NCBI GenBank assembly: GCA_002361955.1
Contig: DESK01000030.1
Span: 66,893-116,933 of the forward strand
DNA: 50,041 bases
Source of the DNA: Lachnospiraceae bacterium UBA3316
Lineage (GTDB): Bacteria; Bacillota; Clostridia; Lachnospirales; Lachnospiraceae
Reading direction: 5' to 3'
Part shown: one piece after another, positions 7,984 through 15,778 of the stretch
How positions within the stretch are numbered: the stretch's first letter is position 1
Layout of the letters: each line of letters opens with the position of its first letter
Made by a program: the position numbers and the translations under genes
Notes under the pieces: generated by a model
The model's database searches: none
The model's input: the letters and a program-made list of their open reading frames with translations, nothing else
What the model was told of the DNA's origin: nothing

Positions 7984-8145
7984 ATGGATAAAAAAAGAGT
8001 CCTTGCCGGCCTGACGGCGGCGGTGCTGGGAGCCCTCCTGGTGGGAATATTTTGTTATATTTTCTATATAAACAGCAATGCGCCCAAGCAGAGGGGAACT
8101 CTGGTGCGGGCCTTTTCCCAGAAAGTGAACGAGTACTGCCTATGA
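7984..8145 (+). CDS. Small 53-residue membrane protein between sigF and spoVAA
   Basis: An ORF starting ATG GAT AAA AAA after a GAGAGGAAGG ribosome binding site. The product has a short basic N-terminus (MDKKR), one membrane segment at about residues 7-30, and a charged C-terminal part ending NEYCL. Its TGA overlaps the spoVAA ATG in an ATGA junction, so it is probably translated and coupled to spoVAA. I do not know a named family for it. By operon position it may be a forespore membrane protein. Confidence 0.65.
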   Translation: MDKKRVLAGLTAAVLGALLVGIFCYIFYINSNAPKQRGTLVRAFSQKVNEYCL

Positions 8146-8771
8146 CGAAGGATACCGTATATCTGAAAATCGACAAGAACGTACAGGTCCATGACGCCCA
8201 TGTGACGCTGGGAGATATCGCCCGGCTTACCTGCGGGAACAGGGAGACGGAGAACAGGCTGAAGAATTTGAAGCTCTCCGGGATCCCGTGCAAAAGGCCG
8301 GGGCGCTGCGCCATGTCGGCGCTGGAGGTGATCCGGGAAATCCAGAGGGAGATGCCGGGGCTGGAGGTCAGCAACGTGGGAGAGGCGGATTTTATCGTTA
8401 CCTATGAGGAAAAGAAGCAGCCAGGGGAGCTTAGGAGCTGGGCGAAGACGGCAGCTGTGTGCGTATTGGCCTTCTTCGGGGCGGCCTTTACGATCATGAC
8501 CTTCAATAACGACGTGGACATCCCAAAGCTTTTCGGGCAGCTGTTTTTCCGGTTTACCGGGCGGTTGTCCGACGGCTTTACGGTCCTGGAGGCGAGCTAC
8601 TCTGTGGGTGTGGGCCTTGGCATCCTGCTCTATTTCAACCACTTTGGGAGTAAAAAGCTGACGGCAGACCCCACGCCTATGGAGGTGGAAATGAGGAGCT
8701 ACGAGGATGAGATCAACAAGACCCTGATCGGGGCCGGAAACAGAAAGCCCCCGGAAACGGAGGGATTCTGA
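8142..8771 (+). CDS. spoVAA: Stage V sporulation protein AA
   Basis: A 209-residue protein similar in length to Bacillus SpoVAA. The N-terminal half is soluble (TVYLKIDKNVQV and VTLGDIARLTC segments). Two hydrophobic segments follow near residues 105-125 and 160-180, with the conserved-looking ASYSVGVGLGILLYFNHFG. SpoVA proteins form or assist the spore inner-membrane channel for dipicolinic acid. The start at 8142 is set by the ATGA overlap with the 53-residue ORF; in-frame starts further upstream would run through that ORF. It overlaps spoVAB by one base. Confidence 0.88.
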   Translation: MTKDTVYLKIDKNVQVHDAHVTLGDIARLTCGNRETENRLKNLKLSGIPCKRPGRCAMSALEVIREIQREMPGLEVSNVGEADFIVTYEEKKQPGELRSWAKTAAVCVLAFFGAAFTIMTFNNDVDIPKLFGQLFFRFTGRLSDGFTVLEASYSVGVGLGILLYFNHFGSKKLTADPTPMEVEMRSYEDEINKTLIGAGNRKPPETEGF

Positions 8772-9181
8772 TGGCGCAGCTGCTTTTGGGGGTCATCGGT
8801 ATCAGCGGAGGCTTTATCGTGGCCGGAGGGATCGTGGCCCTGAGCGTGGGTCTTGGGATCTTTACCCGCTATGCTGGCATCACCGGGACCGGGGGAAGAC
8901 TGCGTCTCTACGAGGACGCGGTGCTGCTTGGAGGCACGGCGGGCAACATCCTGACGGTGTACCCGGTGAGCGTCTACCTTGGCCAGGCGGGGCTGGCCGT
9001 GATGGGGTTGTGCTTTGGCATTTTTGTGGGGAGCTGGATCCTGGCCCTGGCGGAGATCGTCAATATTTTTCCTGTCTTTTCCAGGCGGCTTGGCATCACG
9101 AAGGGAACGAGCCTCATCGTCGTGGCTATCGCCGTGGGAAAAGTGCTGGGAAGCCTGCTGCATTTTTATATGAGGTGGTAA
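8771..9181 (+). CDS. spoVAB: Stage V sporulation protein AB
   Basis: A 136-residue, very hydrophobic protein with about four membrane segments, matching SpoVAB in size and place. Recognisable motifs are GGFIVAGGIVAL, the LYEDAVLLGGTAGN stretch, and a C-terminal KVLGSLLHFYM. It is a membrane component of the SpoVA dipicolinate system. The TGATG overlap with spoVAA implies coupling. Confidence 0.88.
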   Translation: MAQLLLGVIGISGGFIVAGGIVALSVGLGIFTRYAGITGTGGRLRLYEDAVLLGGTAGNILTVYPVSVYLGQAGLAVMGLCFGIFVGSWILALAEIVNIFPVFSRRLGITKGTSLIVVAIAVGKVLGSLLHFYMRW

Positions 9182-9208
9182 TCATCATAGTTACGGAAGG
9201 AAATCATC

Positions 9209-9676
9209 ATGACAGACGTATTAAAGGAACAGAAAAATCAGAGATACAATGAGTATGTCAAGCAGGTAACGCCTACCCACAGCCTTGGGGCAAATATGGC
9301 AAAGGCGTTTTTGGCGGGAGGACTGATCTGTGTGGCAGGCCAGCTGATCCTGAATATTTGCGGGAACCTGGGAATGGACGGCGACATGGCAGGAAGCTGG
9401 TGCGCCCTCCTTCTGGTATTTGTAAGCGCCCTCCTCACTGGCCTCGGCGTCTATCCGAAGCTGGCCAAATTCGGAGGGGCGGGGACGCTGGTGCCTATTA
9501 CAGGCTTCGCGAATTCCGTGGCCGCCGCGGCCATCGAATTCCAGAAGGAGGGGCAGGTCTTCGGAATCGGCTGCAAGATATTTACGATCGCGGGGCCTGT
9601 GATCCTCTATGGCATTGTGGCGAGCTGGGGGCTTGGCCTGCTTTACTGGGCTGGGCAGTGTTTTGGGGTATTTTGA
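9209..9676 (+). CDS. spoVAC: Stage V sporulation protein AC
   Basis: A 155-residue membrane protein of the SpoVAC/SpoVAE family. KAFLAGGLICVAGQ, LTGLGVYPKLAKFGGAGT, PITGFANSVAAAAIE and the G-rich last helix identify it as SpoVAC rather than SpoVAE. SpoVAC is thought to form the dipicolinic acid channel in the spore inner membrane. The start follows GGAAGGAAATC. In most spore formers spoVAD and spoVAE come next; here a terminator follows instead. Confidence 0.9.
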   Translation: MTDVLKEQKNQRYNEYVKQVTPTHSLGANMAKAFLAGGLICVAGQLILNICGNLGMDGDMAGSWCALLLVFVSALLTGLGVYPKLAKFGGAGTLVPITGFANSVAAAAIEFQKEGQVFGIGCKIFTIAGPVILYGIVASWGLGLLYWAGQCFGVF

Positions 9677-9698
9677 AAGAGTATAGAGACAAGGATAG

Positions 9699-9740
9699 AA
9701 AGAGTGGTGGTGCAGATAGGTTGTGCCGGCCACTCTTTTT
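9699..9740 (+). terminator. Intrinsic terminator after spoVAC
   Basis: AAAGAGTGG (9699-9707) pairs with CCACTCTTT (9730-9738), and the T-tract continues to 9740. It closes the spoIIA-spoVA operon. Confidence 0.75.
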
Positions 9741-9816
9741 GGAATGCTGAAAATGGAGAAGAGTTCAGGGTGGCTCAGATCGATATTGACAGCTGATATT
9801 TCATAGAATGTAATAG

Positions 9817-9835
9817 TTTCACCGAATCGGTGAAA
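9817..9835 (+). promoter_or_regulatory. Inverted repeat over the ribosome binding site of the AbiEi-like gene
   Basis: TTTCACCG (9817-9824), AAT, CGGTGAAA (9828-9835) is a perfect 8-bp inverted repeat ending two bases before the ATG. Its right arm contains GGTGA, the only plausible Shine-Dalgarno site. It could be a protein operator, as expected for an autoregulated antitoxin, or an mRNA hairpin hiding the ribosome binding site. Confidence 0.6.
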
Positions 9836-9837
9836 TA

Positions 9838-10578
9838 ATGAAACAAAATTATACGGAAAAACAATATGTACAGATTGCGAAGGAACAATTTTGCCAGATA
9901 TTAAAAGAGGTGCCATTTGTTTCAGATATAGAGATCATACCAACAGGTTTACAGCGGGAATTTGGAGATTTTCGTGCGGTGATTCATTTTTCAGATAACG
10001 AGGAAATGATGGAATTTTGCATTGAAGTGGAGCCGAGAGGTGAAAGACGTTTTGTTAATATGTTTATGCTTAGGGCATCGCAGTATATGGATGGGGCTTT
10101 TTATATGTTTATGGCACCGTATATTTCAGAAACTTCGGCGGAGGCCATACGTGAAAAAAAATATGGATATATGGATTTGTCAGGGAATTGTTATATTTTG
10201 ACGAAATGTATTATGATTTATATTACAGGAAAACAAAATAAGTATGTCGAATTAAGAGCAAAGAAAAATTATTTCTCTAAATGCGCTTCCGCGGCATCTA
10301 GGATCATGCGTACGATTCTGGATGCTTATAAAAAGATCTGGCAGGTGAGAGAATTGTCAGAAGTTACAGGAAAAGCAATAGGAACTGTGTCAAATGTAAA
10401 AAGTTTTTTACGGGATCATGCATGGATTGAAGAACAAGGGTCACATTTTGCTAGTCAGACTCCCCCTTTTGCTCTCTTGACTTTTAAAATTTCCCGTGAT
10501 ATCATAAAATCAGTTTTACCACCATACAGCGTAGATCCTAAAATGGATTTACGCTTTTTCATGCGTGGGGAATCTTAA
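9838..10578 (+). CDS. AbiEi-family antitoxin-like protein, probably C-terminally truncated
   Basis: A 246-residue protein that resembles the longer class of type IV antitoxin (AbiEi-family) proteins in clostridia. Visible landmarks are EVEPRGERRFVNMF, the YGYMDLSGNCYI motif near residues 110-121, and a winged helix-turn-helix region around residues 168-205 (VRELSEVTGKAIGTVSNVKSFL). Family members usually continue about another 80-100 residues; here the frame stops soon after MDLRFF, 26 bp before the ABC transporter start. I infer a 3' deletion. The DNA is clearly more AT-rich than its neighbours, suggesting horizontal acquisition. No toxin gene follows directly. A perfect inverted repeat covers its ribosome binding site. 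Without the C-terminus its activity is doubtful. Confidence 0.6.
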   Translation: MKQNYTEKQYVQIAKEQFCQILKEVPFVSDIEIIPTGLQREFGDFRAVIHFSDNEEMMEFCIEVEPRGERRFVNMFMLRASQYMDGAFYMFMAPYISETSAEAIREKKYGYMDLSGNCYILTKCIMIYITGKQNKYVELRAKKNYFSKCASAASRIMRTILDAYKKIWQVRELSEVTGKAIGTVSNVKSFLRDHAWIEEQGSHFASQTPPFALLTFKISRDIIKSVLPPYSVDPKMDLRFFMRGES

Positions 10579-10604
10579 AATGCGAAAAAGGAGGAGTAAC
10601 GGAA

Positions 10605-12350
10605 ATGTTGAAGGAATTAACAAAATCCATTCGGGAATTCAAAGCAGCGTCCATCAAAGCGCCTGTCTTTGTGTCCCTGGAGGTCATACTGGAATGTATC
10701 ATTCCTTTTATTATCGCCCAGCTGGTGAATCAGATCAAGGCAGGGTGCGGTGTGGATGTGATCGCCCTCTATGGCCTTTCCCTTCTGGTGATGGCAGCCC
10801 TTTCCCTGGCCTGCGGCGCGGCGGCAGGTTCCTATGCAGCTACAGCGTCCAGCGGATTTGCAAGGAATCTGAGAAAGGATATGTACTACCAGATCCAGAC
10901 ATATTCATTTGAAAATATCGATAAATTTTCTACCTCATCTCTGGTGACAAGACTGACAACGGATATCACCAATGTGCAGAATGCCTACATGATGATCGTC
11001 AGGATTGCCATTCGATGTCCTCTGATGCTGGTGTTTTCCCTGCTTATGGCCTATATTATGGGAGGGAAGATGGCGGTGATCTTTCTTATGGTAATCCCTG
11101 TTTTGGGAATCGGCCTCTTTGTGGTGGCCAAAACCGTTATGCCTGTGTTCCGAAAAGGGTTTCGGATGTACGATAACCTGAACGCCTCTATCCAGGAGAA
11201 TATCAAGGGGATGAGGGTCGTAAAATCCTATGTGCGTGAGGACTATGAGAAACAAAAATTTGATAAAGCAGCGTCAGATGTGTGCGCCCAGTTCACGAGA
11301 GCGGAGCGCATTCTCGCCTTTAATAACCCGCTGATGCAGTTCTGCCTGTACACGGTCATGGTGTTTGTCCTGTCCTTCGGTTCCTACACGATTATCACTT
11401 CCAGGGGAATGGACCTGGATGTGGGACAGTTTTCGGCGCTGCTGACCTACAGCTTCCAGATTTTGAACAGCCTGATGATGCTTTCCATGGTATTTGTCAT
11501 GATCACCATGGCCAACGAGTCGGCCCAGCGTATCGTGGAGGTACTGCGGGAGGAGAGCAGCCTGAAAAATCCGGAGCATCCCGTTTTTCAGGTAAAGGAC
11601 GGTTCGATTGATTTTGATAAGGTAAGCTTCCGCTATTCCAAAAAGGCGAAGAAAATGGCTCTGGCCGATATCAACCTTCATATCCGCTCCGGCGAGACTG
11701 TGGGGATTATCGGAGGCACCGGGTCTTCCAAGTCCTCCCTGATCCAGCTGATTTCCAGGCTTTACGATGTCACGGAGGGAACTGTGAAGGTAGGAGGCCT
11801 TGACGTGCGCCAGTACGACCTGGAGACCCTGCGAAACCAGGTGGCGGTGGTGCTACAGAAAAATGTGCTGTTTTCCGGTACGATTAAGGAAAACCTGCGC
11901 TGGGGAAATAAAGAGGCCACGGACGAGGAGCTGATGGAGGCCTGCAGGCTGGCCCAGGCCGATGAGTTTATCAGACGCTTTCCGGAGGGCTACGACACTT
12001 ACATCGAGCAGGGCGGCGCCAATGTGTCCGGCGGACAGAAGCAGCGCCTTTGTATCGCCAGGGCTTTGCTTAAGAAACCGAAGATCCTGATTCTGGATGA
12101 TTCCACCAGCGCGGTGGACACAAAGACAGACGCGCTGATCCGGCAGGCCTTTCGGAGGTATATCCCGGAGACGACAAAGATTATCATCGCCCAGAGGATC
12201 GCTTCTGTGCAGGACGCAGACAGGATCATCGTTATGAGCGGCGGTACGATCCAGGATATGGGAACCCATGAGGAGCTTCTGGCCAGAAGTGAGATTTACC
12301 AGGAGGTATATACCTCGCAGAATAAGGGGGGTGACACGGATGAAAAATAA
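10605..12350 (+). CDS. ABC exporter half-transporter with degenerate ATPase site
   Basis: A 581-residue membrane-ATPase fusion. Six membrane segments occupy residues 1-310, then the nucleotide-binding domain. Walker A is GGTGSSKSS (near 368-376), the signature VSGGQKQR, Walker B LILDDSTSAVD and the switch IIAQRIASV. The catalytic Glu after Walker B is Asp, and the usual switch His is Gln, so its own ATP site is degenerate. That is typical of one partner of heterodimeric exporters such as the BmrC/BmrD and TmrA/TmrB type. AAAAGGAGGAG precedes the ATG. The next gene overlaps by 11 bases and carries the canonical site. The substrate (drug, peptide or lipid) is not evident. Confidence 0.92.
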   Translation: MLKELTKSIREFKAASIKAPVFVSLEVILECIIPFIIAQLVNQIKAGCGVDVIALYGLSLLVMAALSLACGAAAGSYAATASSGFARNLRKDMYYQIQTYSFENIDKFSTSSLVTRLTTDITNVQNAYMMIVRIAIRCPLMLVFSLLMAYIMGGKMAVIFLMVIPVLGIGLFVVAKTVMPVFRKGFRMYDNLNASIQENIKGMRVVKSYVREDYEKQKFDKAASDVCAQFTRAERILAFNNPLMQFCLYTVMVFVLSFGSYTIITSRGMDLDVGQFSALLTYSFQILNSLMMLSMVFVMITMANESAQRIVEVLREESSLKNPEHPVFQVKDGSIDFDKVSFRYSKKAKKMALADINLHIRSGETVGIIGGTGSSKSSLIQLISRLYDVTEGTVKVGGLDVRQYDLETLRNQVAVVLQKNVLFSGTIKENLRWGNKEATDEELMEACRLAQADEFIRRFPEGYDTYIEQGGANVSGGQKQRLCIARALLKKPKILILDDSTSAVDTKTDALIRQAFRRYIPETTKIIIAQRIASVQDADRIIVMSGGTIQDMGTHEELLARSEIYQEVYTSQNKGGDTDEK

Positions 12351-14226
12351 GAAACAGGGAACGCTGAAGCGTCTGGTCAAGACATTGTTTGCTTTTTATC
12401 CCGTGATGATGCCGTTGGTGGTAGTTTTTGTACTGCTGAACGCGATGGTAAGTTCGATTCCTTCTATATTTATGCAGAACATCATCGCGCTGGTGGAGGT
12501 AAGCTGGCAGAGCGGGGACTGGGCGGCAGTTTCCGGCCAGATATTAAAATTTGTGGGGATTCTCGTAACCCTCTATGTGATCTCGCTGGCAGCCGGCGTG
12601 GCCTACACCCAGATGATGGCCGTGGTGAGCCAGGGATTTCTGAAAAAGCTTCGGAAGAAGATGTTTGACGGGATGCAGAACCTGCCCATCAAATATTTTG
12701 ACACCCATAACCATGGGGATATCATGAGCTATTACACAAATGATATTGATACGCTGCGCCAGATGATCTCCCAGAGCTTCCCGCAGCTGATGATCTCCTT
12801 TGTCACGGTCGTAACCGTGTTCAGCCTGATGCTGTACTTCAGCGTGTGGATGGCGCTGGTGGTTCTGGTGGGCGTCGTTTTCATGGTGCTGGTGACGAAG
12901 AAGGTGGGAGGAAATTCAGCCAGATATTTTGTGCGCCAGCAGATCGCTTTGGGAAAAACTGAGGGATTTGTGGAGGAGATGATGAACGGGCAGAAGGTGA
13001 TCAAGGTTTTCTGCCATGAGGAAGAGAGCAAGGCGGATTTCGATAAGATAAATGATGCCCTGTTTCATGATTCCGAGCAGGCCCATCGCTTCGCGAATAT
13101 GCTGATGCCCATCTTGGGAAATATCGGAAACGTTCTCTACGTGGCAGTCGCCCTGGCAGGCGGATTGCTGCTGCTGGCGAAGGTGCCAAATCTGAGCATT
13201 TCGGGGATGCCCCTGGGGATCAGCATCGTGGTGCCGTTCCTGAACATGACGAAGCAGTTCGCGGGAAATATCGGCCAGGTGTCCAACCAGTTAAATGCTG
13301 TGATCATGGGACTGGCCGGGGCACAGAGGATTTTTGAACTGATTGACCAGAAGCCGGAGGCGGACGACGGCTATGTGACCCTGGTAAATGCTAAGGAGGT
13401 GGACGGCCAGATCGTGGAATGCCAGGAGCGCACAGGCATGTGGGCCTGGAAGCATCCCCACAGTGCGGAGGGCACAGTGACCTACACCAGGCTTACGGGA
13501 GCCGTGCAGCTTTTTGACGTGGATTTCGGCTATGTGGAAAACAAGACGGTGCTCCACAATGTAACCCTGTATGCCCACCCGGGACAGAAGGTGGCTTTCG
13601 TGGGAGCCACAGGAGCGGGAAAGACCACGATCACCAACCTGATCAACCGCTTTTACGATATCGCGGATGGAAAGATCCGTTACGACGGGATCAATATCAA
13701 CAAGATTAAAAAGGCGGATCTCCGCCGTTCCCTGGGCGTAGTGCTTCAGGAGACAAATCTCTTTACGGGCACCGTGATGGAAAATATCCGTTATGGAAAA
13801 CTGGATGCCACTGACGAGGAATGTGTTGACGCGGCAAAGCTGGCAGGGGCCCATGACTTTATCACCAGGCTTCCGGAGGGCTACGACACCATGCTTTCCA
13901 GCAACGGGGCCAACCTTTCCCAGGGCCAGAGGCAGCTCATCGCCATTGCCCGGGCGGCGGTGGCAGATCCTCCTGTCATGATCCTGGATGAAGCCACGTC
14001 CTCCATCGACACCAGGACAGAGGCCATCGTGCAGAAGGGAATGGATGCGCTGATGAAAGGCAGAACCGTGTTTGTCATTGCCCACAGGCTCTCCACCGTA
14101 CAGAACTCCGATGTGATCATGGTGCTGGAGCAGGGACATATCATCGAGCGGGGAAGCCATGAGAAGCTTCTGGAAGAAAAAGGAAAGTATTATCAGCTTT
14201 ATACGGGAGCCTTTGAGCTGGAGTAA
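12340..14226 (+). CDS. ABC exporter half-transporter, catalytically canonical partner
   Basis: A 628-residue partner of the preceding gene. Six membrane segments lie in residues about 20-330. A linker of about 60 residues (from DDGYVTLVNAKEVDG) separates them from the ATPase, as usual in this subfamily. Walker A is GATGAGKTT (near 423), the signature LSQGQRQ, Walker B MILDEATSSID with the catalytic Glu, and the switch IAHRLSTV with its His. I chose ATG 12340 with an upstream AAGGGGGG site; it overlaps the first gene by 11 bases, which suggests coupled synthesis of a heterodimer. Confidence 0.93.
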   Translation: MKNKKQGTLKRLVKTLFAFYPVMMPLVVVFVLLNAMVSSIPSIFMQNIIALVEVSWQSGDWAAVSGQILKFVGILVTLYVISLAAGVAYTQMMAVVSQGFLKKLRKKMFDGMQNLPIKYFDTHNHGDIMSYYTNDIDTLRQMISQSFPQLMISFVTVVTVFSLMLYFSVWMALVVLVGVVFMVLVTKKVGGNSARYFVRQQIALGKTEGFVEEMMNGQKVIKVFCHEEESKADFDKINDALFHDSEQAHRFANMLMPILGNIGNVLYVAVALAGGLLLLAKVPNLSISGMPLGISIVVPFLNMTKQFAGNIGQVSNQLNAVIMGLAGAQRIFELIDQKPEADDGYVTLVNAKEVDGQIVECQERTGMWAWKHPHSAEGTVTYTRLTGAVQLFDVDFGYVENKTVLHNVTLYAHPGQKVAFVGATGAGKTTITNLINRFYDIADGKIRYDGININKIKKADLRRSLGVVLQETNLFTGTVMENIRYGKLDATDEECVDAAKLAGAHDFITRLPEGYDTMLSSNGANLSQGQRQLIAIARAAVADPPVMILDEATSSIDTRTEAIVQKGMDALMKGRTVFVIAHRLSTVQNSDVIMVLEQGHIIERGSHEKLLEEKGKYYQLYTGAFELE

Positions 14227-14311
14227 AGGGTTCTGCGCAGGAGCGCAAAAAAAAGAGGTTTGCCTGTCAGGCGGGCCTCATAAGACAAGTATAAGAAATG
14301 TTTTAGAAAAT

Positions 14312-14341
14312 GGCATAGCGTGCAGGCTATGCCGTTTTTTT
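14312..14341 (+). terminator. Intrinsic terminator of the ABC exporter operon
   Basis: GGCATAGC (14312-14319) pairs with GCTATGCC (14326-14333), followed by G and seven T. Confidence 0.88.
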
Positions 14342-14407
14342 GTTGTGCAGATCATTCAATAAAGAAGCGGATATAAAAGAGTGATTTCTTTATACATGTA
14401 TTTTTGA

Positions 14408-14782
14408 GTTTACTTTTATGCTAAGCTTCATGACTTAACGGATCGGGAACCGTTGCGGTATTCCGTTACAGTAAAGACCGGGTATAACCCTTCTGGTTTG
14501 AGAGATGATGGCATTCAGGTTTACACAGTAAAAAAAGATTTGTATGAGATTGGACTAATGTCTGCCCGTACCTCATTTGGACATTGGGTGCCGGTTTATG
14601 ACATGGAACGTACCATCTGCGATCTGATCCGCAGCCGCAGCCATATCGAAATGCAGACTTTCCAGGGTGCACTAAAGCAATATGTCCGTCGAAAAGATAA
14701 AAATTTGCGAACTTTGATGTACTATGCAGCGAAGTTTCATGTGGAAAAAATTTTGAGGCAATATTTTGAGGTACTTTTATAA
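14408..14782 (+). pseudogene. AbiEi-type antitoxin remnant, N-terminus deleted
   Basis: An open frame of 124 codons matches the C-terminal two thirds of the short (about 195-residue) Bacillota AbiEi antitoxins: LHDLTDREPLRYSVTV, VYTVKKDLYEIG, VYDMERTICDLIRSR, and FHVEKILRQYFEVLL at the end. In-frame TGA at 14405-14407 lies directly upstream, and only about 65 bp separate it from the ABC exporter terminator, so the N-terminal winged-helix DNA-binding part has been deleted. A TTG at 14453 could give a 109-residue product but has no clear ribosome binding site. The stop touches the toxin ATG, preserving the usual coupled arrangement. In studied AbiE systems the C-terminal domain provides antitoxin activity, so a translated fragment might still neutralise the toxin. 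Confidence 0.75.
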
Positions 14783-15631
14783 ATGATAAAAACAGCGAAG
14801 CAGCTGAAAGATTTAATCCGTAATTTATCTAAAAAGAATTTGGCGGATGCACATATTTTAATGCGCAATTACATGATGGAGCGTTTTCTGGAGCGGATTT
14901 CTCTTTCTGAATATAAAGATAAATTCATCCTGAAGGGCGGTATGCTGGTAGCTTCCATGGTTGGTTTGGATGTCCGTTCTACTATGGATCTGGATGCGGC
15001 CATCAAAGGGGCCAATATAGATGTGGAAGACGTGAAGAATATCATAGCTTCGATCGTAGCTGTACCTTTAGAGGATGGCGTGAAATTCAGAATAAAGCGG
15101 ATTGTTGAGATTATGGAGGAAGCAGAGTATCCAGGAGTACGTGTCAGTTTGGAGACAACATTTGATGGTATCATAACACCGCTAAAGATTGATATTTCTA
15201 CAGGTGACATCATAACACCAAAGGCGGTAAGATACAGCCTTAAACTAATGTTGGAGGAACGTTCGATTGAAGTGTGGGCTTACAATTTGGAGACTGTGTT
15301 GGCAGAGAAGCTGGAGACGATTATCAGCCGGAATGTTACCAACACCCGCAGGAGAGATTTTTATGATATATATATCCTCCAGCAGATATACGGCACCAGT
15401 GTGTCTCCAACCATTCTTTATAATGCGTTGGAAGCGACATCTAAAAAGCGTGGAACTTTGGAACAGATGAAGGATGCAGCTGTAGTTTTTGATGAGGTGG
15501 AAAAAGATCCGGTGATGGAAAAACTCTGGAGATCTTATCAGAAAAATTCTCCTTACGCGGAGGGATTGGAGTGGCATTCAGTGATGGATTCGGTTTGGAT
15601 GTTGTATTCTTTGGGGCAAGACAAAAAATGA
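14783..15631 (+). CDS. AbiEii-family nucleotidyltransferase toxin of a type IV toxin-antitoxin system
   Basis: A 282-residue protein of the AbiEii (former DUF1814) family, toxins built on a nucleotidyltransferase fold that block growth, often as phage defence. The core motif ILKGGMLVASMVGLDVRSTMDLDAA (about residues 49-73) contains the GG and DxD elements; LKIDISTGD near 136 gives a further acidic motif; AEKLETII and RRDFYDIYIL near 174-198 are the other hallmarks. The frame is full length with no visible damage. Its ATG directly abuts the antitoxin stop. The pairing with an N-truncated antitoxin is unusual. Confidence 0.85.
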   Translation: MIKTAKQLKDLIRNLSKKNLADAHILMRNYMMERFLERISLSEYKDKFILKGGMLVASMVGLDVRSTMDLDAAIKGANIDVEDVKNIIASIVAVPLEDGVKFRIKRIVEIMEEAEYPGVRVSLETTFDGIITPLKIDISTGDIITPKAVRYSLKLMLEERSIEVWAYNLETVLAEKLETIISRNVTNTRRRDFYDIYILQQIYGTSVSPTILYNALEATSKKRGTLEQMKDAAVVFDEVEKDPVMEKLWRSYQKNSPYAEGLEWHSVMDSVWMLYSLGQDKK

Positions 15632-15720
15632 TCATTGATTAGAATTAGAATAGAAAGAATAGAAGCTATATTCTTCCTAAGCTGCTGAAGAAAGTATTTA
15701 CTCCCCTTCCCGGAAAACCT

Positions 15721-15750
15721 GTAAATTTTGCGCGGCAGATGGCATATAGT
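15721..15750 (+). promoter_or_regulatory. Possible sigma-E-type promoter
   Basis: GTAAATTTT (15721-15729) and CATATAGT (15743-15750) are 13 bp apart and resemble the mother-cell sigma E -35 and -10 pattern. The start codon lies 29 bp beyond. This is a single-sequence match and remains tentative. Confidence 0.35.
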
Positions 15751-15778
15751 AGCAGTAAGCATCTGTGGGAGTGGAAGT

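Noticed and set aside
9838..14782. Idea that the two AbiEi-type fragments are halves of one gene split by the ABC exporter
   Set aside because: They belong to different AbiEi subclasses (a long type with DLSGN and a short type with ERTICDLIRSR), so they do not join into one protein.
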